Part shown: one piece after another, positions 36,863 to 44,773 of the stretch
Layout of the letters: every line of letters starts with the position of its first letter
Position numbering within the stretch: position 1 is the first letter of the stretch
NCBI GenBank assembly: GCA_963774555.1
Contig: CAVZFL010000002.1
Coordinates: forward strand, 434,001 to 498,000
Length of the DNA stretch: 64,000 bases
Source of the DNA: VRUE01 sp963774555
Lineage (GTDB): Bacteria; Actinomycetota; Thermoleophilia; Solirubrobacterales; 70-9
Direction of reading: 5' to 3'
Made by a program: the position numbers and the translations under genes
The notes under the pieces: model-generated
Databases searched by the model: none
The model's input: the letters and a program-made list of their open reading frames with translations, nothing else
Told to the model about the DNA's origin: nothing

Positions 36863-37893
36863 GCGCCCTCCGCCGCCTCACCGGCGGCGGCGAGATCGCC
36901 CCGCCCGGCACCCCCCTCGCGCAGCAGCGCCGCGGTCCTGCCGACCGCGTCGACTTCGGCGCAGCGGGCGGCCAGCCGCACCGCGTTGGCGATCCCCTCG
37001 GCACCGGAGCTGCCGTGGCCGACGACGGCGATGCCGCGCAGCCCGAGCAGGATCGCACCCCCGGTCGTGTCGGGATGCAGCTCCCGCCGCAGCCCGCCCA
37101 GCACCGGCCGCATCAGCAGACCGCCCAGCGCAGCAAGGGGATTGGAGCGAGCCGCCTCGCGGATCGCACCGGTGACCGTCTTCGCCGTCCCCTCCATCAA
37201 CTTCAACGCCACGTTGCCGGTGAAGCCGTCGGTGACGACCACGTCGACGACGCCGGCCGGCAGATCGCGCCCCTCGACGTTGCCGGCGAAATCGATCCCC
37301 TTCGCGCCACTGAGCACCTCGTGCGCCGCCGCAACCTCCTCCCGCCCCTTCCCCGCCTCCTCGCCGACCGAGAGCAGCCCAACCCGCGGCCTCGCAACCC
37401 CAAGCACCGCCTCGCTGAAGGCAGCACCGAGAAAGGCGAACTGAACCAGGTGCTGAGCCCGCACCTCAACATTGGCACCGACATCGAGAAAGAGCACAGC
37501 TTTGCCGGGCACCGGCAACTGCACAGCCAGAGCCGGGCGCTGCACGCCTTTCAAGCGACGCAGCCCGAAGGTGGCCGCCGCCATCGTCGCCCCGGTCGAC
37601 CCCGAGCTGACCATCGCCGCGGCCCTGCCCTCGACAACGTCGGCAGCGGCCCGCACCACCGAGGCCTCTTTCTTGGCGCGAACGGCGGAAACCGGGTCCT
37701 CGTCGTTGCCGATCCACTCGCCGGTGGCAACGACCTCGACGCCGTCGACCCCGTCCAGCTTCAGCTCATCGAATGGACCGAAGACGCGAACCCGGATGCC
37801 GTCGGCCGCTGCCATCCGAGCACCCTGCGCGAGCACATCGAATCCCCGCTCCACCCCGAAGCCATCGAGGGCGACGGTGACGCCGTCAGGCAT
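36859..37893 (-). CDS. plsX: Phosphate acyltransferase PlsX
   Basis: 344 residues from the ATG at 37893. Makes acyl-phosphate from acyl-ACP for phospholipid synthesis. Landmarks are SSGSTGATMAAATFGLRRLK, LFLDVGANVEVRAQHLVQFA, RVGLLSVGEEAGKG and VVTDGFTGNVALKLMEGTAK. Intact. Preceded by rpmF with a 2-bp gap. Confidence 0.95.
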   Translation of the reverse strand: MPDGVTVALDGFGVERGFDVLAQGARMAAADGIRVRVFGPFDELKLDGVDGVEVVATGEWIGNDEDPVSAVRAKKEASVVRAAADVVEGRAAAMVSSGSTGATMAAATFGLRRLKGVQRPALAVQLPVPGKAVLFLDVGANVEVRAQHLVQFAFLGAAFSEAVLGVARPRVGLLSVGEEAGKGREEVAAAHEVLSGAKGIDFAGNVEGRDLPAGVVDVVVTDGFTGNVALKLMEGTAKTVTGAIREAARSNPLAALGGLLMRPVLGGLRRELHPDTTGGAILLGLRGIAVVGHGSSGAEGIANAVRLAARCAEVDAVGRTAALLREGGAGRGDLAAAGEAAEGA

Positions 37894-37895
37894 CG

Positions 37896-38108
37896 CTACT
37901 CAGTGTCTGAAGGAGCCGCGGACGGCTGGGCGATCGGATGTTTGATCACTTCACGCCCCGCATACGTCCCGCAAGTGGGGCACACGCGATGCGGCAGCCG
38001 CGGGCTATGGCAACGCGGGCAGCTATTGAGCCGCGCCTTGCCAGCCTTGTGATTGGCCCGCCGCTTATCCCGCCGCGCACTGGAAGTTCTCTTCTTAGGA
38101 ACAGCCAT
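37896..38108 (-). CDS. rpmF: Ribosomal protein bL32
   Basis: 70 residues from the ATG at 38108: MAVPKKRTSSARRDKRRANH, then a zinc ribbon with the pairs CPRCHSP and CPTCGTYAGREV. The intact four Cys indicate the zinc-binding C+ form. It follows the yceD-family gene by 20 bp, the classical yceD-rpmF-plsX order. Confidence 0.97.
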   Translation of the reverse strand: MAVPKKRTSSARRDKRRANHKAGKARLNSCPRCHSPRLPHRVCPTCGTYAGREVIKHPIAQPSAAPSDTE

Positions 38109-38128
38109 CGGTCGCGGGATGGTAGCGA

Positions 38129-38647
38129 CTAATCCAGCTTCAGCTCCTTGAGCTTGGCCCAGCGAGGGTCGGAACCCGAATCGTGTTCGTGCTCCGCTGG
38201 ATCGGCGTCATTGAGCGACTCGCCGCAAACTGGACAGAGGCCGGCGCAATCGTGGCGACAGAGGAACTGGCTGGGAATCGCCAGGACCGCCGCGTCGTGG
38301 GCCCAGCGCCCGAGGTCGAGCTCGTCGTCGACCACGTAGGGGCTGAGCAGCTCCTCGTCGTCGGTATTTTCCTGGGCCACCTCGCGGGCGTCGACCTCGG
38401 CCTCGAGCACGGCATCCCTGAGGCAGCGCATACAAGGGCCCTCGATCCGGACCGGGAAGCGCATGCGGAAGGCGTAGCCCCCACTGGGACGGGAGACATC
38501 GAGGCGGACCGGAACCGAGTCGGGTGAGACGTAGGCCTGACCCGCCAGCTCCAGCGGCTCAAGCGCCACCGGCACCTCGAGCCGGCGCCCCTCGCCGTGC
38601 GACAGCGACAACCGTGCGAGATCGATGATCGTCGATGCTTGCGCCAT
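38129..38647 (-). CDS. yceD: YceD/DUF177 family protein
   Basis: 172 residues from the ATG at 38647. The central MRCLRDA and the later QFLCRHDCAGLCPVCGESLN with four Cys, followed by DPRWAKLKEL, are typical of the DUF177 family, which is linked to 23S rRNA maturation and almost always precedes rpmF. Intact. Divergent from the methyltransferase gene with a 57-bp gap. Confidence 0.92.
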   Translation of the reverse strand: MAQASTIIDLARLSLSHGEGRRLEVPVALEPLELAGQAYVSPDSVPVRLDVSRPSGGYAFRMRFPVRIEGPCMRCLRDAVLEAEVDAREVAQENTDDEELLSPYVVDDELDLGRWAHDAAVLAIPSQFLCRHDCAGLCPVCGESLNDADPAEHEHDSGSDPRWAKLKELKLD

Positions 38648-38704
38648 GAAATCGTCCTCCGCTTCGGCCGGCCGTACGATGAGCCCTCCTAACGAGGTTA
38701 CGGA

Positions 38705-39199
38705 ATGGATCGATTCGACTGGACACCCGACGTCTACCTGGAGCGAATCCGCGCGCAGATTCCGCGCTACGACGAGCTGCAGGAGCAGGCAATCGCGGCG
38801 ATTCCCTTCCCCCCCGAGCGCGTGCTCGAGCTAGGCATGGGCACCGGCGAGACCACCCGCCGCCTGATCGAGGCCTACCCCGACGCCTGGGTAATCGGCC
38901 TAGATGCCAGCCCCGACATGGTCTTCCGCGCCCGCCAAACCTACGACGACGTCCAACTAGCCCGCATAGAGGACCCCCTCCCCGACGGCCCCTGGGACCT
39001 GGTCATCTCAGTCCTCTCCGCCGGAGACCTAGAAGAAGACCAGCTCCAAGCCCTGTGTCGCCGAGTCAAGGAGCAGTCCAAGGCCTTGGTCATAGGCGAC
39101 GTCTTCGAGCCACAGAAGCTCCAGTCCCTACTCGACTGGTCGGGCGGCCGTGTCACCTGGCAGGCCGAAGACCTAGCCATAGTCTCAGCTACGTACTGA
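38705..39199 (+). CDS. Small class I SAM-dependent methyltransferase
   Basis: 164 residues from the ATG at 38705. The SAM-binding motif I reads RVLELGMGTGETTRRLIE, followed by the acidic residue in VIGLDASPDM and the motif IV-like WDLVISVLSAGDL. The substrate is unknown. The protein lacks the long C-terminal part of many relatives and ends VSATY just before the large inverted repeat at 39200. Confidence 0.8.
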   Translation: MDRFDWTPDVYLERIRAQIPRYDELQEQAIAAIPFPPERVLELGMGTGETTRRLIEAYPDAWVIGLDASPDMVFRARQTYDDVQLARIEDPLPDGPWDLVISVLSAGDLEEDQLQALCRRVKEQSKALVIGDVFEPQKLQSLLDWSGGRVTWQAEDLAIVSATY

Positions 39200-39308
39200 G
39201 CCCGGGGGGCGGGTGCCCCTCGTGCAGAGGCTCAGGGACCACGCATCGAAGCACCGAGCCAACCTGCTGCGCAACGGCCTCTGCACGAGGGGCACCCGCC
39301 CCCCGGGC
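39200..39308. repeat. Perfect 32-bp inverted repeat with 45-nt loop
   Basis: The arms 39200-39231 and 39277-39308 are exact complements (left arm begins GCCCGGGGGGCGGGTGCCCC). It lies exactly between two convergent genes, touching the methyltransferase stop and ending 4 bp before the stop of the coiled-coil gene. A bidirectional transcription terminator is the simplest function, but the length and perfection are unusual. Confidence 0.85.
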
Positions 39309-39311
39309 CAC

Positions 39312-39797
39312 CTACGCCTGCTCGTCCAGCTCAGGCACCGGCTGCTGTTCCTCGTCCCGCCCAGCCAACCGATCCCGACCCCGCTGCACAGCCGCCAGGA
39401 ACTTCTGAAGATTCACCTCGAGCGTATTGAGGATCTCGTCCGCGTAGTCCTCGGCGCCAAGCCGGATCTCCCGCTCGCGCGTCCGCGCATCCTCAACGAT
39501 CTCATCGGCGGCCCGCTCGGCCTGCTTGGTGACCTCCTCGTCGGAGATCAGGCGAGCCTGCTGCTCGCGCGCCTCGCGCACGATCCGCTCCGCCTCGCGC
39601 TTGGCCTCGGCCAGCATCTCCTGGCGCTCCTTGACGATCCAGCGCGCCTGCTTGATCTCCTCGGGGATCGTCGCCCGCATCTGGTCGAGCAGGTCGTAGA
39701 TCTCCTCGCGATCGACGCGCACCTGGTCCGTCAGCGGCACCGGGCGCGCGTTGTGAACCACGTCGTCGAGCTTGTCTATTAGAACGAGAACGTCCAT
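39312..39797 (-). CDS. DivIVA-like / coiled-coil protein
   Basis: 161 residues from the ATG at 39797. Most of the protein (residues ~30-145) is a charged amphipathic helix rich in Glu, Arg and Ala (AKREAERIVREAREQQARLI), as in DivIVA-family or ATPase b-subunit-like proteins. The N-terminus MDVLVLIDKLDDVVHNARPV fits short actinobacterial relatives found next to coaD. No membrane segment. Role perhaps in cell-pole or envelope organisation; this is inference from neighbours. Confidence 0.65.
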   Translation of the reverse strand: MDVLVLIDKLDDVVHNARPVPLTDQVRVDREEIYDLLDQMRATIPEEIKQARWIVKERQEMLAEAKREAERIVREAREQQARLISDEEVTKQAERAADEIVEDARTREREIRLGAEDYADEILNTLEVNLQKFLAAVQRGRDRLAGRDEEQQPVPELDEQA

Positions 39798-39900
39798 CAG
39801 CAGGTCGTAAGCCTACGTGTCAGAGCCATCTTCGGTGAAGAAGCGGTTATTTCCTCGGCTTTTTGCAAGCTCTCGCCCACTCCGCTCCGTCTGGAAAAGC

Positions 39901-40401
39901 CTACCTGTCGCCCAGGCGCTGCGTCATCGCGGCCGAGACCGGGCCGGGAACGAGATCGGAGACGTCGCCCCCGAACGTCGCCATTTCCTTCACCCCGGTC
40001 GAGGAGAGGAAGCTGTACTGGGGCGAGGCGATCATGTAGATGCTCTCGATGCCGGGGTCGAGCTTGCGGTTGAGCTGGGCCATCTCGAACTCGTACTCGA
40101 AGTCGGAGATCGCCCGCAGTCCCTTGACGATCGCCTTCGCCCCCTGTTCGCGGGCGAACTCGACCAGCAGGTTGGAGAAGATCCGCGCCTCGACGTTGCC
40201 GAGGCTCGCCGTCGCCTCTTCGATCAGGCCCTTGCGCTCCTCGGCGGTGAAGAGCGTCTTGTCCTTGCGCATCGGGTTGTTGACGATGCCGACGACGACC
40301 CGCTCGAAGACCTGCGAGCTGCGGGTGATGATGTCGATGTGGCCGTTGGTGACCGGGTCGTAGCTACCCGGGCAGACCACCGTGCCGTCGCGCTCTGCCA
40401 T
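39901..40401 (-). CDS. coaD: Phosphopantetheine adenylyltransferase
   Basis: 166 residues from the ATG at 40401. The nucleotidyltransferase motif T/HxGH appears as CPGSYDPVTNGHIDIITRSS; VVGIVNNPMRKDKTLFTAEE and the C-terminal SPQYSFLSSTGVKEMATFGG match. It makes dephospho-CoA in CoA synthesis. Overlaps the rsmD stop by one base (TGATG), giving the common recG-rsmD-coaD order. Confidence 0.96.
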   Translation of the reverse strand: MAERDGTVVCPGSYDPVTNGHIDIITRSSQVFERVVVGIVNNPMRKDKTLFTAEERKGLIEEATASLGNVEARIFSNLLVEFAREQGAKAIVKGLRAISDFEYEFEMAQLNRKLDPGIESIYMIASPQYSFLSSTGVKEMATFGGDVSDLVPGPVSAAMTQRLGDR

Positions 40402-40940
40402 CAGGCGCCCTCGCCGTAGAAGGCGACATCGGCGGCGCCGTAGCGGCGCTGGCGCAGGCGCGGCAGCGAATCGATGCGCAGCGGGCGGCGGGCGCCGCTC
40501 TCGACTACCGCCCGCCCGCCCTTGCCGAGCAGGCGCGGCAGATGTGTGTTCAGTTCCTGCCCCACGCGGTCGGCGAGTCTATAGGGGGCATCGACGAAGA
40601 CGAGGTCGTAGACGGGATCGCCCTCCTCGCGACGCGCCAGCCAGCGCGAGACGTCGGCCCGGACCAGCTCGGTGCGCTCGCCGAGCCCAAGGTGCTCGAC
40701 GTTGCCGAGCGCCGCGCGAGTGTCGCGGTCGACCAGGGTGGCGCGGGCGGCGCCGCGCGAGAGCGCCTCGATCGCCAGGGCGCCGGTCCCGCAGTAGAGG
40801 TCGAGCACCGTGGCGCCCTCCACCCTCTCGCCGAGCGCCGAGAAGATCGCCTCCCGCACCCGGTCCGAGGTCGGCCGCACCTTCCACCCCCGCGGCGCCA
40901 CCAACCGCCGCCCCCCGAGCTCTCCCGCAATCACCCGCAC
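40401..40940 (-). CDS. rsmD: 16S rRNA (guanine-N2)-methyltransferase RsmD
   Basis: About 180 residues from a GTG at 40940, chosen because RVIAGELGGRRLVAPRGWKV is the standard N-terminus. SAM site ATVLDLYCGTGALAIEALSR and catalytic motif YDLVFVDAPYRLADRVG (a D-A-P-Y version of DPPY). It methylates G966 of 16S rRNA. Starts right after the recG stop. Confidence 0.93.
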   Translation of the reverse strand: MRVIAGELGGRRLVAPRGWKVRPTSDRVREAIFSALGERVEGATVLDLYCGTGALAIEALSRGAARATLVDRDTRAALGNVEHLGLGERTELVRADVSRWLARREEGDPVYDLVFVDAPYRLADRVGQELNTHLPRLLGKGGRAVVESGARRPLRIDSLPRLRQRRYGAADVAFYGEGA

Positions 40941-40941
40941 G

Positions 40942-43086
40942 TCACAGTGGTATCGGGTCGGCGGCGCCGGCGCCGAAGCGGCGGCGGGCGGCCTCGAGCA
41001 GGGGGCCGAGCTCGGGGGCGTCGAGGCTGCCGTGCTCGCGCAGCAGGGCGAGCACCTCCTCGCGCGCCGTGACCAGGGTCGGCGTGTCCTCGGGCAGCTC
41101 GGCGACGGCAAAGCGCGGCAGGCCGTGCTGGCGGGTGCCGAGCACCTCGCCCTCGCCGCGCAGGGCGAGGTCCACCTCGGCCAGCTTGAAGCCGTCGCTC
41201 TCGCGCTCGACCGCCTTCAGCCGCCGCCGCGCCATCCCCCCCGCCTCTTCGGGGAAGAGCAGGCAGCAGGACTCGTGCTCGCCGCGACCGACGCGGCCGC
41301 GCAGCTGGTGCAGCTGCGAGACGCCGTAGCGCTCGGCCCCCTCGATCACCATCACCGTCGCGTTGGGCACGTCGATCCCCACCTCGATCACCGTGGTCGC
41401 CACCAGGACGTCGGTCTCGCCCGCCGCGAAAGCCTCCATCGCCGCCGCCTTCTGCGCCGAGTGCATCTGGCCGTGGATGACGCCGACCGAGAACTCGCTC
41501 AGCTCGCCCGCCGCGAGCCGCTCCGCCTCGACCTCTGCCGCCCGCCCCTGCATCTTCTCCGACTCCTCGACCAGCGGGCAGACCACGAACGCCTGGCGGC
41601 CCTCGCGCAGCTGGCCGCGAACGAACTCATAGGCGCCGGCTCGCTCCTTCTCCTCGACGATCCGCGTGCCCACCGGCTTGCGCCCGCGGGGAAGCTCGTG
41701 CAGCGCCGTCGTGTCGAGATCGCCGTAGGCGGTGAGCGAGAGCGTGCGCGGGATCGGCGTCGCGGTCATGTGCAGCAGGTGCGGCGCCAGGCCTTCCACC
41801 CCCTTGGAGTCGAGCGCCCGGCGCTGCTCGACCCCGAACCGATGCTGCTCGTCGACCACGCAGAGGCCCAGCCGGGCGAACTCCACCGTCGGCTCGATCA
41901 GCGCGTGGGTGCCGACGATCAGCCCCAGCTCGCCGCTGGCGAGTCGCTGCAGGTCCTCCCGCCGCCGCGCCGCCGGCGTCGCCCCGGTCAGCAGCGCAAA
42001 CGGCGTCGCCTCTTCGGCCAGCAGCTTTCCCAGGGTGGCGGCGTGCTGCTCGGCCAGGGTCTCGGTCGGCGCCATCAGCACCGCCTGGAACCCGGCTTCC
42101 AGCGCCCGCAGCATCGAGTAGAGCGCGACGACGGTCTTGCCCGAGCCGACCTCGCCCATCAGCAGCCGCTGCATCGGCTCGCCGGAGTCGAGATCCGCAT
42201 CGATCTCGTCGAACGCCCGCAGCTGATCCCGGGTCGGCTCGAAGGGCAGGGAATCGATCCACCTGGCGACCTGCGCCCCCGGCTTGCCGAGCCGCGGCGC
42301 GGGACGCGAGGCCCGCTGCGCCCGCTTGCGCGTGGCCAGGATCGCCTGGTAGAGGAAGAGCTCCTCGAAGCGCAGCCGCTCCCGCGCCACCTCGACCTCC
42401 TCGACCGTCTCCGGGAAATGCACCGCGGTGATCGCGTCGGCCGCCCCGGCGAGCCCTCGCCGCGTGCGCAGCGAGGCCGGCAGCGGCTCCAGCACGTTCC
42501 CGACGGAGCGAATCGCCTGCTCCATCCACTGCCGCAGCCGCTGCGGCTTCAACTGCTCGGTGCCGGGATGGACCGGCAGCAGGCCTTCGCTGGCGTCGCC
42601 GCTGAGCTCGTATTCGGAGACGCGGAAGCCCCGCTTGTCGGCGGACCCGGTCAACAGCAACTGCGTCCCTTCGGTCAGCTTCTGCGCGACCCATGGCTGG
42701 TTGAACCAGGTGGCCCGGATCGTGCCGCTTTCGTCGCCGACCTTGACGCCGACGATCGAGAGCCCGCGTTTGCGGAACGGCCGCGGCGTGCTGCCGAGCA
42801 CCTCGACCGCGATCGTCGCCTGCTGCTTGGGCTCGAGTGCGGCGACCGGGACTATCTGCCGGTCCCGGTGCCGGTGGGGAAAACGGATCAGGAGGTCGCC
42901 GACGGTGGCGATGCCGGCCTCGGCCGCGACCTCGGCCAGCTTCGGTCCCACACCCTCAAGCGACTGGAGCGACACGTCGAGCGCACTCAAGCGCGGCCAG
43001 TGGACCGGGGCTTCGCGCAGCTGCGCCTTGGTCGGCTCGGGGGCGCCGGCGAAGCCGCGCACTACTGCGCCGCGAGCAGCCACCAC
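40942..43086 (-). CDS. recG: ATP-dependent DNA helicase RecG
   Basis: Up to 714 residues. An OB-fold wedge domain (ATVGDLLIRFPHRHRDRQIV, TIRATWFNQPWVAQKL), then Walker A in LLMGEVGSGKTVVALYSMLR, DEQH box LCVVDEQHRFGVEQRRAL, and the helicase C-terminal motifs DVLVATTVIEVGIDVPNATV and QLHQLRGRVGRGEHESCCLL. It remodels stalled forks and Holliday junctions. The ATG at 43086 overlaps fakA by 25 bp; a later start is possible. Intact. Confidence 0.95.
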   Translation of the reverse strand: MVAARGAVVRGFAGAPEPTKAQLREAPVHWPRLSALDVSLQSLEGVGPKLAEVAAEAGIATVGDLLIRFPHRHRDRQIVPVAALEPKQQATIAVEVLGSTPRPFRKRGLSIVGVKVGDESGTIRATWFNQPWVAQKLTEGTQLLLTGSADKRGFRVSEYELSGDASEGLLPVHPGTEQLKPQRLRQWMEQAIRSVGNVLEPLPASLRTRRGLAGAADAITAVHFPETVEEVEVARERLRFEELFLYQAILATRKRAQRASRPAPRLGKPGAQVARWIDSLPFEPTRDQLRAFDEIDADLDSGEPMQRLLMGEVGSGKTVVALYSMLRALEAGFQAVLMAPTETLAEQHAATLGKLLAEEATPFALLTGATPAARRREDLQRLASGELGLIVGTHALIEPTVEFARLGLCVVDEQHRFGVEQRRALDSKGVEGLAPHLLHMTATPIPRTLSLTAYGDLDTTALHELPRGRKPVGTRIVEEKERAGAYEFVRGQLREGRQAFVVCPLVEESEKMQGRAAEVEAERLAAGELSEFSVGVIHGQMHSAQKAAAMEAFAAGETDVLVATTVIEVGIDVPNATVMVIEGAERYGVSQLHQLRGRVGRGEHESCCLLFPEEAGGMARRRLKAVERESDGFKLAEVDLALRGEGEVLGTRQHGLPRFAVAELPEDTPTLVTAREEVLALLREHGSLDAPELGPLLEAARRRFGAGAADPIPL

Positions 43087-44693
43087 CAGCTCGGCTGGCC
43101 GCCTTCGTGGGTCTCGATCTCGACCCCGTCGGGGACGTGGGGATCGAGGTCCTCGAGCGCGATCGGCGCGCCGTCGCCGGCGATCACGGTGACTATCTCG
43201 GCGCCGCTGGCGAGCTTCTCGATCGTCGAGGCAAGAGTCGAGCCGGCGCCGCCCCAGGCGACGATCTCGTCCTCGACGAAGCCGACCGCGTCGCCCTTGC
43301 GGAAACGGCCCTGGGCGTCGTCGCGGGCGGCCGGAGCCACGCCGCCGCCGGCGATGCCCGAGAGGGCATCGGCCAGCCGGCCGGCGTTCTCCTCCGCCGA
43401 GGCCGCGGGATCGAGTTCGACCAGGGTCAGCAGGCTTTTCTGCAGCGAGGTGGCGGCGACGACCCGGGCCGGCTTCTCCGAGAGCTCGCAGGCTCGCTCG
43501 GCGGCCATCACCACGTTCGAGGAGCTGGGGAAGACGAGGACCTCCTCGGCCGGCACCTCGTGGATGCCGGCGAGCAGCTCGTAGGTCGAGGGGTTGAGCG
43601 TCTCGCCGCCGTGGACGACGTGGGCGCCGAGCTCGGCGAAGAGCCGCTCCAGGCCCTCTCCCGCGGCAACGGCCAGAGCGCCCGTGCGCCCGCTCTCGAG
43701 CCGGGCGCGGCGCTCGGCGATCTGCTCGCGCATGTCCGCGACGTCGAGGTTGGTCACCTCGCCGGCGTGCTCGAAGAGCGCCACCGCGGCCTCGGGAGTG
43801 TCGGTGTGGACGTGGACCTTGAGCGTCACCTCGTCGCCGACGACCAGCACCGAGTCGCCCAGCCCCTCGAGGCGGGGCAGGAACTCGCGGCTGCTCAAGC
43901 CGGCGCCGGAGACGATGAAGTTGGTGCAGTAGCGGAAGCGGCTGTCCTCGTGGTGGGGCCGGCTGAGCCGCGGCGCCTCGTGGTGGTCGACCTCGGGAAC
44001 CTCCGCCCCGTCCCCGCGCAGGCCGGCGACGACCCCGGCGAGGATCAGCACCAGGCCGTAGCCGCCGGCGTCGACGACGCCCGAGTCGCGCAGCACCTCG
44101 AGCTGCTCAGGGGTGCGCTCGACCGCGCGCTGGCCGTCGGCGATCGCCTGCTCCAGCACCTCTGCCAGCACCGCGTCCTGCTGGGCGTCGGGGACCCCCT
44201 GCTCGAGCCGCTGCTTCTCGGCGTCGAGGTGGGCGAGCTGGCGGGCGATCGAGTGGGCCATCTCGCGGAAGACGGTCAGCATCGTCCCCTCGGCCGGGTC
44301 GCGGACGGAGTCGTAGGCGGCGTCGGCGGCGCTGGCGAAGGCCGAGGCGACCAGCACCGGGTCGATCAGCTCGCCGGGGCGGCTGGCGAGCTCCTCGGCG
44401 GCGCCGCGGACGATCTGGCTGAGGATCACGCCGGAGTTGCCGCGGGCGCCCATCAGGGCGGCGCGGGCCAGGGCCTGGACCAGCTGGGTGCGGCCGACCT
44501 CGTCGACCTCCATCCCGTCGAGGCGGTCGAGCTCCTCCATCACCGCCCGCATCGTCATCGCCATGTTGTCGCCGGTGTCGCCGTCGGCGACCGGGAAGAC
44601 ATTGAGGTCGTTGACCTCCTGGCGGCGCGCCTCCAGGTTCGCGTAGGCGGAGCTGACGACGCGCCGGAAGCGCACGATCGAGGGATCTGACAT
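43062..44693 (-). CDS. fakA: DAK2-domain fatty acid kinase FakA/YloV-like protein
   Basis: About 543 residues from the ATG at 44693 (MSDPSIVRFRR). The DAK2 ATP-binding part reads NVFPVADGDTGDNMAMTMRA and LMGARGNSGVILSQIVRGAA; the C-terminal half contains VHTDTPEAAVALFEHAGEV and a DegV-like region with FPSSSNVVMAAERACEL. FakA phosphorylates exogenous fatty acids bound by FakB; a fakB gene is not seen here. An in-frame start at 44747 would intrude on the promoter of the divergent transporter. Confidence 0.88.
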   Translation of the reverse strand: MSDPSIVRFRRVVSSAYANLEARRQEVNDLNVFPVADGDTGDNMAMTMRAVMEELDRLDGMEVDEVGRTQLVQALARAALMGARGNSGVILSQIVRGAAEELASRPGELIDPVLVASAFASAADAAYDSVRDPAEGTMLTVFREMAHSIARQLAHLDAEKQRLEQGVPDAQQDAVLAEVLEQAIADGQRAVERTPEQLEVLRDSGVVDAGGYGLVLILAGVVAGLRGDGAEVPEVDHHEAPRLSRPHHEDSRFRYCTNFIVSGAGLSSREFLPRLEGLGDSVLVVGDEVTLKVHVHTDTPEAAVALFEHAGEVTNLDVADMREQIAERRARLESGRTGALAVAAGEGLERLFAELGAHVVHGGETLNPSTYELLAGIHEVPAEEVLVFPSSSNVVMAAERACELSEKPARVVAATSLQKSLLTLVELDPAASAEENAGRLADALSGIAGGGVAPAARDDAQGRFRKGDAVGFVEDEIVAWGGAGSTLASTIEKLASGAEIVTVIAGDGAPIALEDLDPHVPDGVEIETHEGGQPSWWWLLAAQ

Positions 44694-44773
44694 CGGTTCG
44701 AAATCTAGCTGCCGAGGCCGGATGGGCCGCCGCAGGAAGCCCGACATCCGAGTTCGCTACGGTGCCACGCTCG

